Notes under the pieces: generated by a model
Database searches by the model: none
Told to the model about the DNA's origin: nothing
Seen by the model: only the letters and a program-made list of their open reading frames with translations
Translations under genes and position numbers: made by a program
Source: Burkholderiales bacterium
GTDB taxonomy: Bacteria; Pseudomonadota; Gammaproteobacteria; Burkholderiales; CAIKXV01
Length of the DNA stretch: 7,962 bases
Assembly: GCA_019751575.1 (NCBI GenBank)
Contig: JAIENF010000318.1
Location: 1 to 7,962, forward strand
Reading direction: 5' to 3'
In this document: positions 1 to 5,924 of the stretch, piece by piece
Numbering within the stretch: the first letter of the stretch is position 1
Layout: every line of letters starts with the position of its first letter

Positions 1-85
1 CGGTACGGGGGGAGCTCGGGGTCGGGCGAACCCGGGGGCGGAAAGTGAAAGGCGGTGAGGGGAAGCGGGGGGCTGGCAGCGGGGC

Positions 86-1027
86 TCAGGTGAGCAGCCG
101 GGTCAGGGTGCTGGCGAGGCGCTGTGGTTCGAACTTCGACACGTACTCGTCGACGCCGACCGACTTGCCCAGCTGCTGGTTCGAGTCGCCGGACAGCGAG
201 GAGTGCATCAGCACCTTCACGCCCTTGAAGCGCGAGTCGCCCTTGATGCACCGGGTCAGCATGTAGCCGTCCATCTCGGGCATCTCGACGTCGGTGAGCA
301 CGATCTGCAGGTTCTGGGACAGCGATTCGCCGCGCGAGGCCGACTGGTCTGCCAGGCGCTGCAGGGTTTCCCAGGCCTGCCGGCCATTGACGGCCTGCAT
401 GTGGTGCACGCCGAGCGCGTCCAGGGTGCGCGATATCTGCATGCGCGCCGTGCTGGAATCGTCGGCGAAGAACACGGTGCGGTCGTCCTTGCCGATCGGC
501 GTCACATGGCGGTAGACGTCGTCGTCCTCGCTGCCGCTGGTGTCGGACAACACCTTCTCGACGTCCATCATCATCACCAGCCGGCCGTCGGGCAGCTCGG
601 TCACCGCGGTGATCAGTCCACCCATCTTCTGCGCGAGCATCGCCGGCGGCACCTTCATCTTCGCCCAGTCCAGGCGCAGGATGGTGTCCACCGCCGCCAC
701 CAGCAGCCCCTGGGTGCGTCCGTTGTATTCGGTGACGATCATCACTTCGGGCGTGGTATCGGTGGGCATGCCGGTGTAGCGCACCAGGTCGATCACCGGA
801 ACCAGCACGCCGCGCAGGCTGACCATGCCGATCACGGCGCTCGGCATGTCGGGCGCGCTGGTGATGGCCGGCGTGCGCATGACTTCGCGCACCTTGAACA
901 CGTTGATGCCGAAGGTTTCGGTGCGCCCGGTGCGCGTGTCCAGCCCGAGCGAGAACATCAGGATCTCGAGCTTGTTGGTGCCGGCGAGCCGGGTGCGTGC
1001 ATCGATGCTCTGGAGAAGTTCGGACAT
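86..1027 (-). CDS. cheV: CheV-type chemotaxis coupling protein (CheW domain + receiver domain)
   Basis: A 313-residue cytoplasmic adaptor that links chemoreceptors to the kinase CheA and is tuned by phosphorylation. Residues about 18-165 form a CheW-like domain, with the typical stretch FGINVFKVREVM (39-50), the run GMVSLRGVLVPVIDL (67-81) and LLVAAVD (108-114). Residues about 183-313 form a response-regulator receiver domain: acidic pair D189/D190, phospho-acceptor D246 in LTDVEMP, the CheV-typical HSSLSG (275-280) in place of the switch Thr region, and the conserved lysine K298. All receiver residues needed for phosphorylation are present, and the length fits CheV. The gene lies 29 bp downstream of a chemoreceptor gene on the same strand, so the two are probably co-transcribed. 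A GGGAA sequence sits five bases before the ATG. No cheA, cheW, cheR or cheB is in view, so the core pathway must be encoded elsewhere. Confidence 0.95.
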   Translation of the reverse strand: MSELLQSIDARTRLAGTNKLEILMFSLGLDTRTGRTETFGINVFKVREVMRTPAITSAPDMPSAVIGMVSLRGVLVPVIDLVRYTGMPTDTTPEVMIVTEYNGRTQGLLVAAVDTILRLDWAKMKVPPAMLAQKMGGLITAVTELPDGRLVMMMDVEKVLSDTSGSEDDDVYRHVTPIGKDDRTVFFADDSSTARMQISRTLDALGVHHMQAVNGRQAWETLQRLADQSASRGESLSQNLQIVLTDVEMPEMDGYMLTRCIKGDSRFKGVKVLMHSSLSGDSNQQLGKSVGVDEYVSKFEPQRLASTLTRLLT

Positions 1028-1056
1028 TGGAGTTCCCGTGACGATCCGCGCTGGGT

Positions 1057-2685
1057 TCAGGCGCGGAACTGGCTGACCTGCGAGTTCACTGCGTCGGCGA
1101 GGCTTTCCAGGTCGCGCGCGGCGCCGGTGGCGACGTCTATGGCACGGCTGGATTCCTCCGCCATGCGCGCGATGCGTTCGACATGGCGCGCGATCTCCTG
1201 GCTCGCGTGGCGCTGCTCGGCCGCGGCCGAGGCGATGTCGCCGACGAAGTTCCGGGTCGAGCCGGCGCCGTCGTGGATCTGCGCCAGCGCGCGCTCCACT
1301 TCCGAGGACAGCCCGACGCCTTCATCGACCTGGGTCGTGCTCTGGTGCAGTTGTGCCACGGCGCTCGCGACTTCCGACTGGATCGTGCTGGTCAGCGCGG
1401 AGATTTCCGTGGTCGATGCACCGGTGCGTTCCGCCAGCTTGCGCACCTCGTCGGCCACCACGGCGAAGCCGCGTCCCTGCTCGCCGGCGCGTGCCGCCTC
1501 GATCGCCGCGTTGAGCGCCAGCAGGTTGGTCTGTTCCGAAATGTCGCGGATCACGTCGACGATGGTCGAGATCTCCGCCGAACGCTTGGACAGCGCCTCG
1601 ATCAGGCGGGCGGAATCCTGCACCGATCCGGCGAGGCGGGTCATCGCGGTGGCGGCCTTGTGCATGGTTTCGCGGCCGGTCTCGGACAGCGTGCTCGCCT
1701 TCTGCGCGATACCCTGGGTCTCGGACGCATGGTCGGCGACCTGGCTGATGCTCACCGAGACCTGCTCGACCGCTGCGGCGGTCGACGAGGCGGCTTCGCT
1801 CTGCGCCTGGGCCTGCCCTGCAATCTCGCGCGTGGCACCGGCCACGCTGGTGGACGCGGACGAGAGGCGGGCGGCGTCTTCCTTCAGCTTGCCCACCGTC
1901 GTCTGCCACTGCGCCATCAGGCCGTTGAACGCCTGCATCGCCTGCCCGAGTTCGTCCTGGCTGGCGACCTGGGCACGCACGGTGAGGTCGTTGTCGCGCT
2001 GCGCGGCCTGCAGGGCCATGCGCAGCCCGTTCACCGGTTGCAGGATGGAGCGGCCGACCACCACGCAGGAGAAAAGCAGGAGCAGGCTGCTGGCGAGGGT
2101 CGCGCCCAGGGTGATCAGCCGGGTGGTCTCGTAGCGCGCGATGGCCGCTTCGTATTCCTTTCGTCCTTCCGCGACCTGCAGCGTGGAGAGGGCGGTCAGC
2201 GCGTCGCGCAAGCCGCTCCACGGCGCCTCGACATCGCCGGTGATGATCATGCGGGCGGTCGCCATGCTGCCTTGCTTGAGTTCAGCGGCGGCCGGCTTCA
2301 GGCCGTCCTCGATGAACCGCTTCAGGCGCGGCAGCGAGCGCTTCTGCAGGTCGACTTCCTCCGCCGTGGTGCCCGTGGCGAGGTAGTCTGCGAGCGCCTT
2401 TTCCGCCTCGGCCACGCGTGCCAGGATGCGATCGGCACGGGCCACGCCCGCCTCCTTCGTGTTTTCCACCAGCGCGAAGGCCGCGTCGGCCCTGGCGCGG
2501 GTCAGCTGCTCGATCACCGCGGCAATGTGCTGCTGTGCGACCATCCGGTCTTCGTACACCACCCGCAGCGACTCCTTGGTCTGGCGCACGCCCTGGAATG
2601 CCAGCAAGGCCAGCATCACGATCACGAGCATCGGCAGAAGGGCGAGGGCCCCGAGGCGCTGAGCAACAGTCAGGCGGTTCAACAT
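1057..2685 (-). CDS. Methyl-accepting chemotaxis protein (transmembrane chemoreceptor)
   Basis: A 542-residue inner-membrane chemoreceptor. TM1 spans about residues 11-32. A helical periplasmic sensor of about 155 residues follows (33-188); it looks like a four-helix-bundle type with the familiar [10 protein letters not shown] stretch near its start. TM2 spans about 190-211, and the HAMP linker about 212-264 (P217, DELG 244-247). The signalling coiled coil runs to the end. Its hairpin tip, [20 protein letters not shown] (381-400) followed by [15 protein letters not shown], is the CheA/CheW-binding hallmark. The EQTN tip resembles receptors of the 40-heptad class rather than E. coli Tsr. The C-terminus (QVSQFRA) has no CheR/CheB-tethering pentapeptide. 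The frame stays open for 163 codons upstream, but this ATG is chosen because a hydrophobic segment follows at once and GGAG lies eight bases before it. The ligand cannot be told from sequence. Confidence 0.95.
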   Translation of the reverse strand: MLNRLTVAQRLGALALLPMLVIVMLALLAFQGVRQTKESLRVVYEDRMVAQQHIAAVIEQLTRARADAAFALVENTKEAGVARADRILARVAEAEKALADYLATGTTAEEVDLQKRSLPRLKRFIEDGLKPAAAELKQGSMATARMIITGDVEAPWSGLRDALTALSTLQVAEGRKEYEAAIARYETTRLITLGATLASSLLLLFSCVVVGRSILQPVNGLRMALQAAQRDNDLTVRAQVASQDELGQAMQAFNGLMAQWQTTVGKLKEDAARLSSASTSVAGATREIAGQAQAQSEAASSTAAAVEQVSVSISQVADHASETQGIAQKASTLSETGRETMHKAATAMTRLAGSVQDSARLIEALSKRSAEISTIVDVIRDISEQTNLLALNAAIEAARAGEQGRGFAVVADEVRKLAERTGASTTEISALTSTIQSEVASAVAQLHQSTTQVDEGVGLSSEVERALAQIHDGAGSTRNFVGDIASAAAEQRHASQEIARHVERIARMAEESSRAIDVATGAARDLESLADAVNSQVSQFRA

Positions 2686-2741
2686 GGATACAACTCCGGT
2701 GGGGAATGTGCGCGCTGGCGTACATTCGGGTGGACGTCCCG

Positions 2742-2768
2742 TTAACGGCATGCCGGGCGGGCACTTTA
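2742..2768 (-). promoter_or_regulatory. Probable sigma-28 (FliA) promoter of the chemoreceptor-cheV unit
   Basis: Read on the minus strand, TAAA (2768-2765) is followed by exactly 15 bases and then GCCGTTAA (2749-2742). The enterobacterial flagellar sigma-28 consensus is TAAA-N15-GCCGATAA, so the -35 core is perfect and the -10 matches 7 of 8. Transcription would start roughly 50 bases before the receptor ATG at 2685. This is the expected promoter class for a chemoreceptor and adaptor pair. Sequence match only; not experimentally shown here. Confidence 0.75.
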
Positions 2769-3385
2769 GTGCGCCGGCCGACGCCCGGACCCGATCCGCG
2801 CCGGCCGGACGCGGCGTGGTGGTCGTGCTGCTCGCAGCCGGCCTGGCCCGCCGGTTCGGGGGCGACAAGCTGTCAGCGGAGCTGCCGGACGGTCGCCCGG
2901 TCGGTGCCGCCAGCCTTGCGGCCGCCTGCGCCGCGTGGCCGGACGTGATCTGCGTGGTCCGGCCGGGCACCGCAATGGCGCAGATGGCGCGGGAGGCCGG
3001 CGTCGTCGCGGTCGAATGCCCGGAAGCGGTCGACGGGATGGGGCTCAGCCTGGCGGCCGGTGTCCGGGCGAGCGCCGGGGCCGCCGGCTGGGTGATCGCG
3101 CTGGCCGACATGCCCTTCGTGTCGCCGGCGACCGTGCGCGCCGTCGCCGCGGCGGTGGCGGGGGGCGCCGGCATCGTCGCGCCGGTCTACGCGGGAGAGC
3201 GGGGGCATCCGGTCGGATTCCATTCCGACCTGGGCCAGACGCTGGCTGGATTGCGGGGCGACGAAGGCGCCCGCACCGTCGTCGGCGCCAACCGGCACCG
3301 GCTCGAACTGCTGCCGGTCGACGATCCGGGCATCCTCCGGGACATCGACCAGCCCTCGGACCTCGCGGCGAAAGGTCCGGACTAG
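2750..3385 (+). CDS. MocA-like nucleotidyltransferase (molybdenum cofactor cytidylyltransferase family)
   Basis: A 211-residue cytoplasmic protein of the MobA/MocA NTP-transferase fold. It shows the nucleotide-binding loop [13 protein letters not shown] (about 28-40), a metal-binding ADMP (119-122), GHPVGF (152-157), GDEGAR (170-175) and the C-terminal DIDQPSDL (198-205). LAAG with RRFG resembles MocA (CTP:molybdopterin cytidylyltransferase) more than MobA, which usually has LAGG. MocA supplies the cytosine dinucleotide cofactor to xanthine-dehydrogenase-type enzymes, but no such enzyme or Mo-cofactor gene is in the window, so the substrate is uncertain. The start is uncertain. The ATG at 2750 is used because an ATG at 2684 would overlap the divergent receptor's start codon; GTG codons at 2708 and 2816 are also possible, and none has a strong ribosome-binding site. 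The gene stands alone and ends in a hairpin. Confidence 0.8.
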   Translation: MPGGHFSAPADARTRSAPAGRGVVVVLLAAGLARRFGGDKLSAELPDGRPVGAASLAAACAAWPDVICVVRPGTAMAQMAREAGVVAVECPEAVDGMGLSLAAGVRASAGAAGWVIALADMPFVSPATVRAVAAAVAGGAGIVAPVYAGERGHPVGFHSDLGQTLAGLRGDEGARTVVGANRHRLELLPVDDPGILRDIDQPSDLAAKGPD

Positions 3386-3408
3386 CATCGCCGACGGGCG
3401 GGCGATGC
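3385..3408. terminator. Hairpin between convergent genes, possible bidirectional terminator
   Basis: A perfect 8-bp inverted repeat, GCATCGCC (3385-3392) and GGCGATGC (3401-3408), with an 8-base loop. It starts at the last base of the MocA-like stop codon and lies 17 bases past the stop of the convergent Crp/Fnr gene. There is no T-run on either strand, so it is not a classical intrinsic terminator. Its position suggests a 3'-end role for both transcripts. Confidence 0.5.
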
Positions 3409-3425
3409 GTCCGCTCAGCCGGCGA

Positions 3426-4163
3426 TCACATCGTGCGTGCGGCCACCTTGCCGTTCAGGGCCGGGACGACCACCCGATGCTGGTCGCGGCGCAACACGCC
3501 ATCGCGATGCAGGTCGTTGATGGCGGTAGTGACCGTCTGCCGGCGTGCGCCGATCATGTTGGCCAGTTCCTGGTGGGTGAGGCGCAGGTCGAGTGCCCAC
3601 TCGCCGTCGCGCCGCTCGCCCTTGCCGGCGGCCAGGCGCTGCAGCAGGCGGACGATGCGGTTCGGAACGTCTTCCGACACGACATCGGTCAGGGAATCGG
3701 CGACCGATTCCATGCGCCAGCGCAGCGATTCGATGATGGCAAGCGCGATCGCCGGGCGGGCGGCCATCAGCGCGCGGAAGTCGCGGTCATCGATCACGAA
3801 GGCTTCGCCGGCTTCGACCACCTGCGCCGACGCGACCCGGGTCGTCGATTTCGACAGCCCGCTGAACCCGACCAGTTCGCCCGGCCCGCAGAGCGTGATG
3901 ATCACGTCGTTGCCCGACGTGGTCTGGCGCATCAGCTTGACCATGCCGGTGCGCAGGATGAACACGGTCGAGCGGGGTTCGCCGCGGGTGAACAGCACCT
4001 GGCGCCGCCCGAGCACCCGCTTGCCGCAGCGTTCGATCAGGGCGGTGCGGTCATCGATGGACAGCAGGTCCAGGAAGCTGCTGGGCGCGCGTGTCGCCTG
4101 ACGGCTGCTGTCGGCGCTGTCTTGCTCTGTGGGAAAAGCGCGATCTTCCAGGTTGTCGGTCAT
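3426..4163 (-). CDS. Crp/Fnr-family transcriptional regulator
   Basis: A 245-residue cytoplasmic DNA-binding regulator. A roughly 28-residue polar N-terminal extension precedes a cyclic-nucleotide-binding-like beta barrel (about 30-145), with LFTRGEPRSTVFILRTGMVKL (57-77) and GPGELVGFSGL (93-103). A long dimerisation helix follows (about 136-165), then a winged helix-turn-helix (about 167-235) with LTHQELANMIGARRQTV at 195-211. Only two cysteines are visible (C46, C92), so it lacks the four-cysteine iron-sulfur set of FNR. The effector could be a nucleotide, haem/NO or something else. In the recognition helix the positions equivalent to CRP R180/E181/R185 read R208/Q209/T213, so target-site preference may differ from classic CRP/FNR. 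The ATG is the first possible start, since an in-frame TGA lies two codons upstream; there is no strong ribosome-binding site. It diverges from a cytochrome c' gene 296 bp away, a plausible target. Confidence 0.9.
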   Translation of the reverse strand: MTDNLEDRAFPTEQDSADSSRQATRAPSSFLDLLSIDDRTALIERCGKRVLGRRQVLFTRGEPRSTVFILRTGMVKLMRQTTSGNDVIITLCGPGELVGFSGLSKSTTRVASAQVVEAGEAFVIDDRDFRALMAARPAIALAIIESLRWRMESVADSLTDVVSEDVPNRIVRLLQRLAAGKGERRDGEWALDLRLTHQELANMIGARRQTVTTAINDLHRDGVLRRDQHRVVVPALNGKVAARTM

Positions 4164-4459
4164 TGTTCAGGCCATTCAGGAGGCTGGGGTTGAAGAAATC
4201 GGGGTCTCGAGGGCGGGCTGGGCGCTCGGGCGCGACGCTCGTCGCGCGGCAACGCCTCTGCCACATCCTTGCAGCATGTGAGACACCGTCACGAAGCGTA
4301 TGACAGCCGTGCGTCAGGATGGTTCCCGTCAGGCGGTCGAATCTGCTGCGAAAACCTGTCGTGGACGCGCACTTCGCCAGGCCGGGGGCTGCGCCGCAGT
4401 GACTTTCCGCGGAGCGGTTGTTAGGATTCCGGCTCGTCCAAACTGACCAGGGGTGCAAA
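4164..4459. promoter_or_regulatory. Divergent control region between the Crp/Fnr regulator and cytochrome c'
   Basis: No convincing gene is present in these 296 bp. I see a perfect 7-bp inverted repeat, GCGCGAC/GTCGCGC, with a 4-base centre (4230-4247). GTGA-N7-TCAC lies at 4278-4292 and TGAC-N8-GTCA at 4301-4316. The word CGTCA recurs at 4287, 4312 and 4327, the last two within a CGTCAGG direct repeat. CTGCG-C-CGCAG (4389-4399) sits at the edge of the candidate promoter of the cytochrome gene. These are candidate operators; which protein binds them is unknown. Confidence 0.5.
4399..4427 (+). promoter_or_regulatory. Candidate sigma-70-type promoter of the cytochrome c' gene
   Basis: GTGACT (4399-4404; 4 of 6 to TTGACA) and TAGGAT (4422-4427; 4 of 6 to TATAAT) are separated by exactly 17 bases. 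Transcription would begin near 4434, giving a leader of about 26 bases before the TTG start at 4460. The match is moderate, but position and spacing fit. Confidence 0.4.
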
Positions 4460-4936
4460 TTGACGAAAATCTCGACCGTTTCGCGTCGCGTGCTGGCCGG
4501 GCTCATCGCCGGTTCGGGCCTTTTGCTGTCGGTCGGCGCGGGCGTCGCCTCTGCTCAGACAGCGCAGCAGGCCATCCAGTTCCGCAAGGGCTCGATGCAG
4601 GTGCAGGGCTGGCATGTGCGCACCATGGTGCAGATGCTCAAGGGGCAGCGGCCGTTCGACGCCGCGGTGTACCTGCGCGCCGCCACTGCGCTGGACGCGA
4701 TGGCCGTCACCACGGCCGAAGGCTTCATCCCGGGCAGCGATGTCGGCGACACGCGCACCTTGCCCGAGGCATTCAAGGACACCGCGGCGTTCCGTGCCGC
4801 GATCGACCGTTTCCAGGGAGAAACGGCAAAGGCCGTCGCGGCCGCGCGAGCGGGCGACGAGAAGGCGATGCGGGCGCAGGTGCCCGAGCTGATCCGGTCG
4901 TGCGACGGCTGCCACGAGCGTTTCCGCAGCAAGTAG
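4460..4936 (+). CDS. cycP: Cytochrome c' (periplasmic, C-terminal CxxCH haem site)
   Basis: A 158-residue exported haem protein. An N-terminal signal peptide (basic SRR, then a hydrophobic run) ends in VASA, with likely cleavage after residue 32, leaving a mature protein of about 126 residues, normal for cytochrome c'. The mature part reads as a four-helix bundle, begins with FRKGSMQVQGWHV, and has a single haem motif CDGCH (148-152) six residues from the end. Both features are typical of the family. Cytochromes c' bind NO and CO at a five-coordinate haem and are tied to NO tolerance or denitrification in other bacteria; that role is inferred here. Start choice: the frame opens earlier with a TTG at 4418, but TTG at 4460 has AGGGG six bases before it, gives a clean signal peptide and leaves room for the promoter. 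The neighbouring cytochrome b561 gene is convergent, a recurrent partner of cytochrome c'. Confidence 0.9.
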   Translation: MTKISTVSRRVLAGLIAGSGLLLSVGAGVASAQTAQQAIQFRKGSMQVQGWHVRTMVQMLKGQRPFDAAVYLRAATALDAMAVTTAEGFIPGSDVGDTRTLPEAFKDTAAFRAAIDRFQGETAKAVAAARAGDEKAMRAQVPELIRSCDGCHERFRSK

Positions 4937-4949
4937 CGATCGGCCATCG

Positions 4950-4988
4950 CTGCCGGGCGGGGGCCGGACATCCGACCCCCGCCGGCAG
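4950..4988. terminator. Strong hairpin between convergent cytochrome genes, likely bidirectional terminator
   Basis: An imperfect inverted repeat fills most of the 58-bp gap. Bases 4950-4968 pair with 4971-4988 in 17 base pairs, almost all G-C, with one bulged G (4957), one C-A mismatch (4964/4975) and a 2-base loop. It begins 13 bases past the cytochrome c' stop and 6 bases past the cytochrome b stop. It lacks a T-run, as is common in GC-rich genomes. Confidence 0.7.
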
Positions 4989-4994
4989 GCAGCG

Positions 4995-5726
4995 TCAGCC
5001 CACCAGCAGCCAGACGCCGCCAGCGGCGCAGGCAACGATGACCAGTGCCAGCGCCGGGTTCACGAAGCGAAGGGGCGCCCGCGGCGCGTCGGCGTCGAGC
5101 GGCTTGCGGCCGGTGAACATCGCCTTCACCAGGTTCTGGCGCAGCACGACCGCATAGAAGGCCACCGCCGCCACGTGCACGCCGGCGAGCACCAGCAGCA
5201 GTTCGAAGTTCCACTTGTGGATCGTCGTCAGCCAGTCGCTGGTTTCCTTCGCCACCCATGACACCAGCGGGCCCTCGGTGAAGATGTCGTCGTTGGCGAA
5301 CAGTCCGGTGCCGGTCTGCACCAGCAGGCAGACGAGCATCAGGGCGATCATCCACCCGCCGAGCGGTGTGTGGCCCGCGTAATGGGGCGGCTTGCGCCGC
5401 GCCAGCCCGGCTGCATAGCGGATCGCCTCGCCCGGGCCGTACAGGAAATGACCGAAGCGCGCCGTGGTCGACCCGACCACGCCCCAGGCCACCCGGAACA
5501 GCACCAGCGCCAGCACCGCATAGCCGGACCACATGTGCCAGGTCATCTCGTCCAGTCCGCCCACTTCGCCGGTGTACCAGGACACCCCCAGCAGCAGGAA
5601 CAGCAGCCAGTGGAACAGGCGAACCGGGACGTCCCACACCCGGGTTTCGGACGTGCCGCCGGGCCCAGGCTGGCCGGCAGCGGGGGGCGCGGCGGTGTCC
5701 GAGACGGGCGGCGTCGATGACTTCAT
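4995..5726 (-). CDS. Cytochrome b561-family membrane protein (di-haem b-type)
   Basis: A 243-residue inner-membrane protein of the bacterial cytochrome b561 / hydrogenase b-subunit family. A Pro/Gly-rich cytoplasmic N-terminus (about 1-30) precedes roughly five membrane helices: 36-52, 66-86, 123-142, 174-194 and 222-242. Candidate haem-ligand histidines sit where the family has them: H39 (RLFHW), H64 (TWHMWSG), H170 (TIHKW) and H184 (AGVHV). The signature GYAVLALVLFRVAWGVVG (68-85) followed by ARFGHF is typical. Such proteins pass electrons from the quinone pool or membrane dehydrogenases to periplasmic partners; the convergent cytochrome c' gene suggests that partner, by inference. The frame is open far upstream, but this ATG is supported by GGGAGA seven to eight bases before it and by where the helices begin. 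That ribosome-binding site lies inside a small inverted repeat. Confidence 0.9.
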   Translation of the reverse strand: MKSSTPPVSDTAAPPAAGQPGPGGTSETRVWDVPVRLFHWLLFLLLGVSWYTGEVGGLDEMTWHMWSGYAVLALVLFRVAWGVVGSTTARFGHFLYGPGEAIRYAAGLARRKPPHYAGHTPLGGWMIALMLVCLLVQTGTGLFANDDIFTEGPLVSWVAKETSDWLTTIHKWNFELLLVLAGVHVAAVAFYAVVLRQNLVKAMFTGRKPLDADAPRAPLRFVNPALALVIVACAAGGVWLLVG

Positions 5727-5732
5727 GCGGAT

Positions 5733-5753
5733 TCTCCCTGACAATACGGGAGA
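5733..5753 (-). promoter_or_regulatory. Inverted repeat covering the cytochrome b ribosome-binding site
   Basis: On the minus-strand transcript, TCTCCC (5753-5748) can pair with GGGAGA (5738-5733) in a perfect 6-bp stem with a 9-base loop. GGGAGA is the Shine-Dalgarno sequence of the cytochrome b gene, so a folded leader would hide it. The stem is short and may be chance. Confidence 0.3.
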
Positions 5754-5768
5754 GTCTGCCGCGAGGGA

Positions 5769-5784
5769 CCTTGCGCTGGCAAGG
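5769..5784. promoter_or_regulatory. 16-bp palindrome in the cytochrome b / Bug divergent gap
   Basis: CCTTGC-GCTG-GCAAGG is a perfect 6+4+6 inverted repeat in the 198-bp gap between the divergent cytochrome b and Bug-protein genes, about 45 bases upstream of the cytochrome b start. A TTGCCA -35-like element on the minus strand overlaps it, but no good -10 is seen. It could be an operator. The rest of the gap shows only GCCGGC-N5-GCCGGC (5888-5904), just upstream of the Bug ribosome-binding site. Confidence 0.3.
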
Positions 5785-5924
5785 CTCGCACGGCCCGATG
5801 CGCCGGCGTGGCTGCGCGCGCGGGCTTCTCCGTACCCATCCGAACAACACGACCGCACGGCCGGTGCATGGCCCCAGCGGGAGAACCGCCGGCCCGTCGC
5901 CGGCATCCAACCGAGGAGCATCCC

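Noticed and set aside
1..85. Possible terminator of cheV in the left-edge sequence (minus strand CGGG-TTCG-CCCG at 34-23).
   Set aside because: Only a 4-bp stem, no T-run, and the loop-closing pair is not that of the extra-stable UUCG tetraloop. Otherwise I see no gene or motif in these 85 bases.
203..2134. A 643-codon plus-strand open frame antisense to cheV and the receptor gene.
   Set aside because: Composition is low-complexity (His/Arg/Ala/Ser-rich) and matches no family. It is complementary to two clearly real genes; long antisense frames are expected at this GC content.
1183..2745. A second, 520-codon plus-strand open frame antisense to the receptor gene.
   Set aside because: Rich in Arg, Gly and His with no domain pattern; it is a frame shadow of the receptor.
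2935..4101. A 388-codon plus-strand open frame spanning the MocA-like gene end and the antisense of the Crp/Fnr gene.
   Set aside because: Repetitive Arg/Gly-rich translation with no recognisable domain; both real genes are in other frames.
4259..4273. Possible sigma-54 promoter TGCCAC-N4-TTGCA.
   Set aside because: The -24 GG is GC and the spacing to the -12 GC is one base short (9 instead of 10), which sigma-54 does not tolerate well.
4278..4292. GTGA-N7-TCAC as a canonical CRP site for the adjacent regulator.
   Set aside because: Spacing is one base longer than TGTGA-N6-TCACA and the regulator lacks the Glu/Arg residues that read TGTGA, so I keep it only as a generic palindrome.
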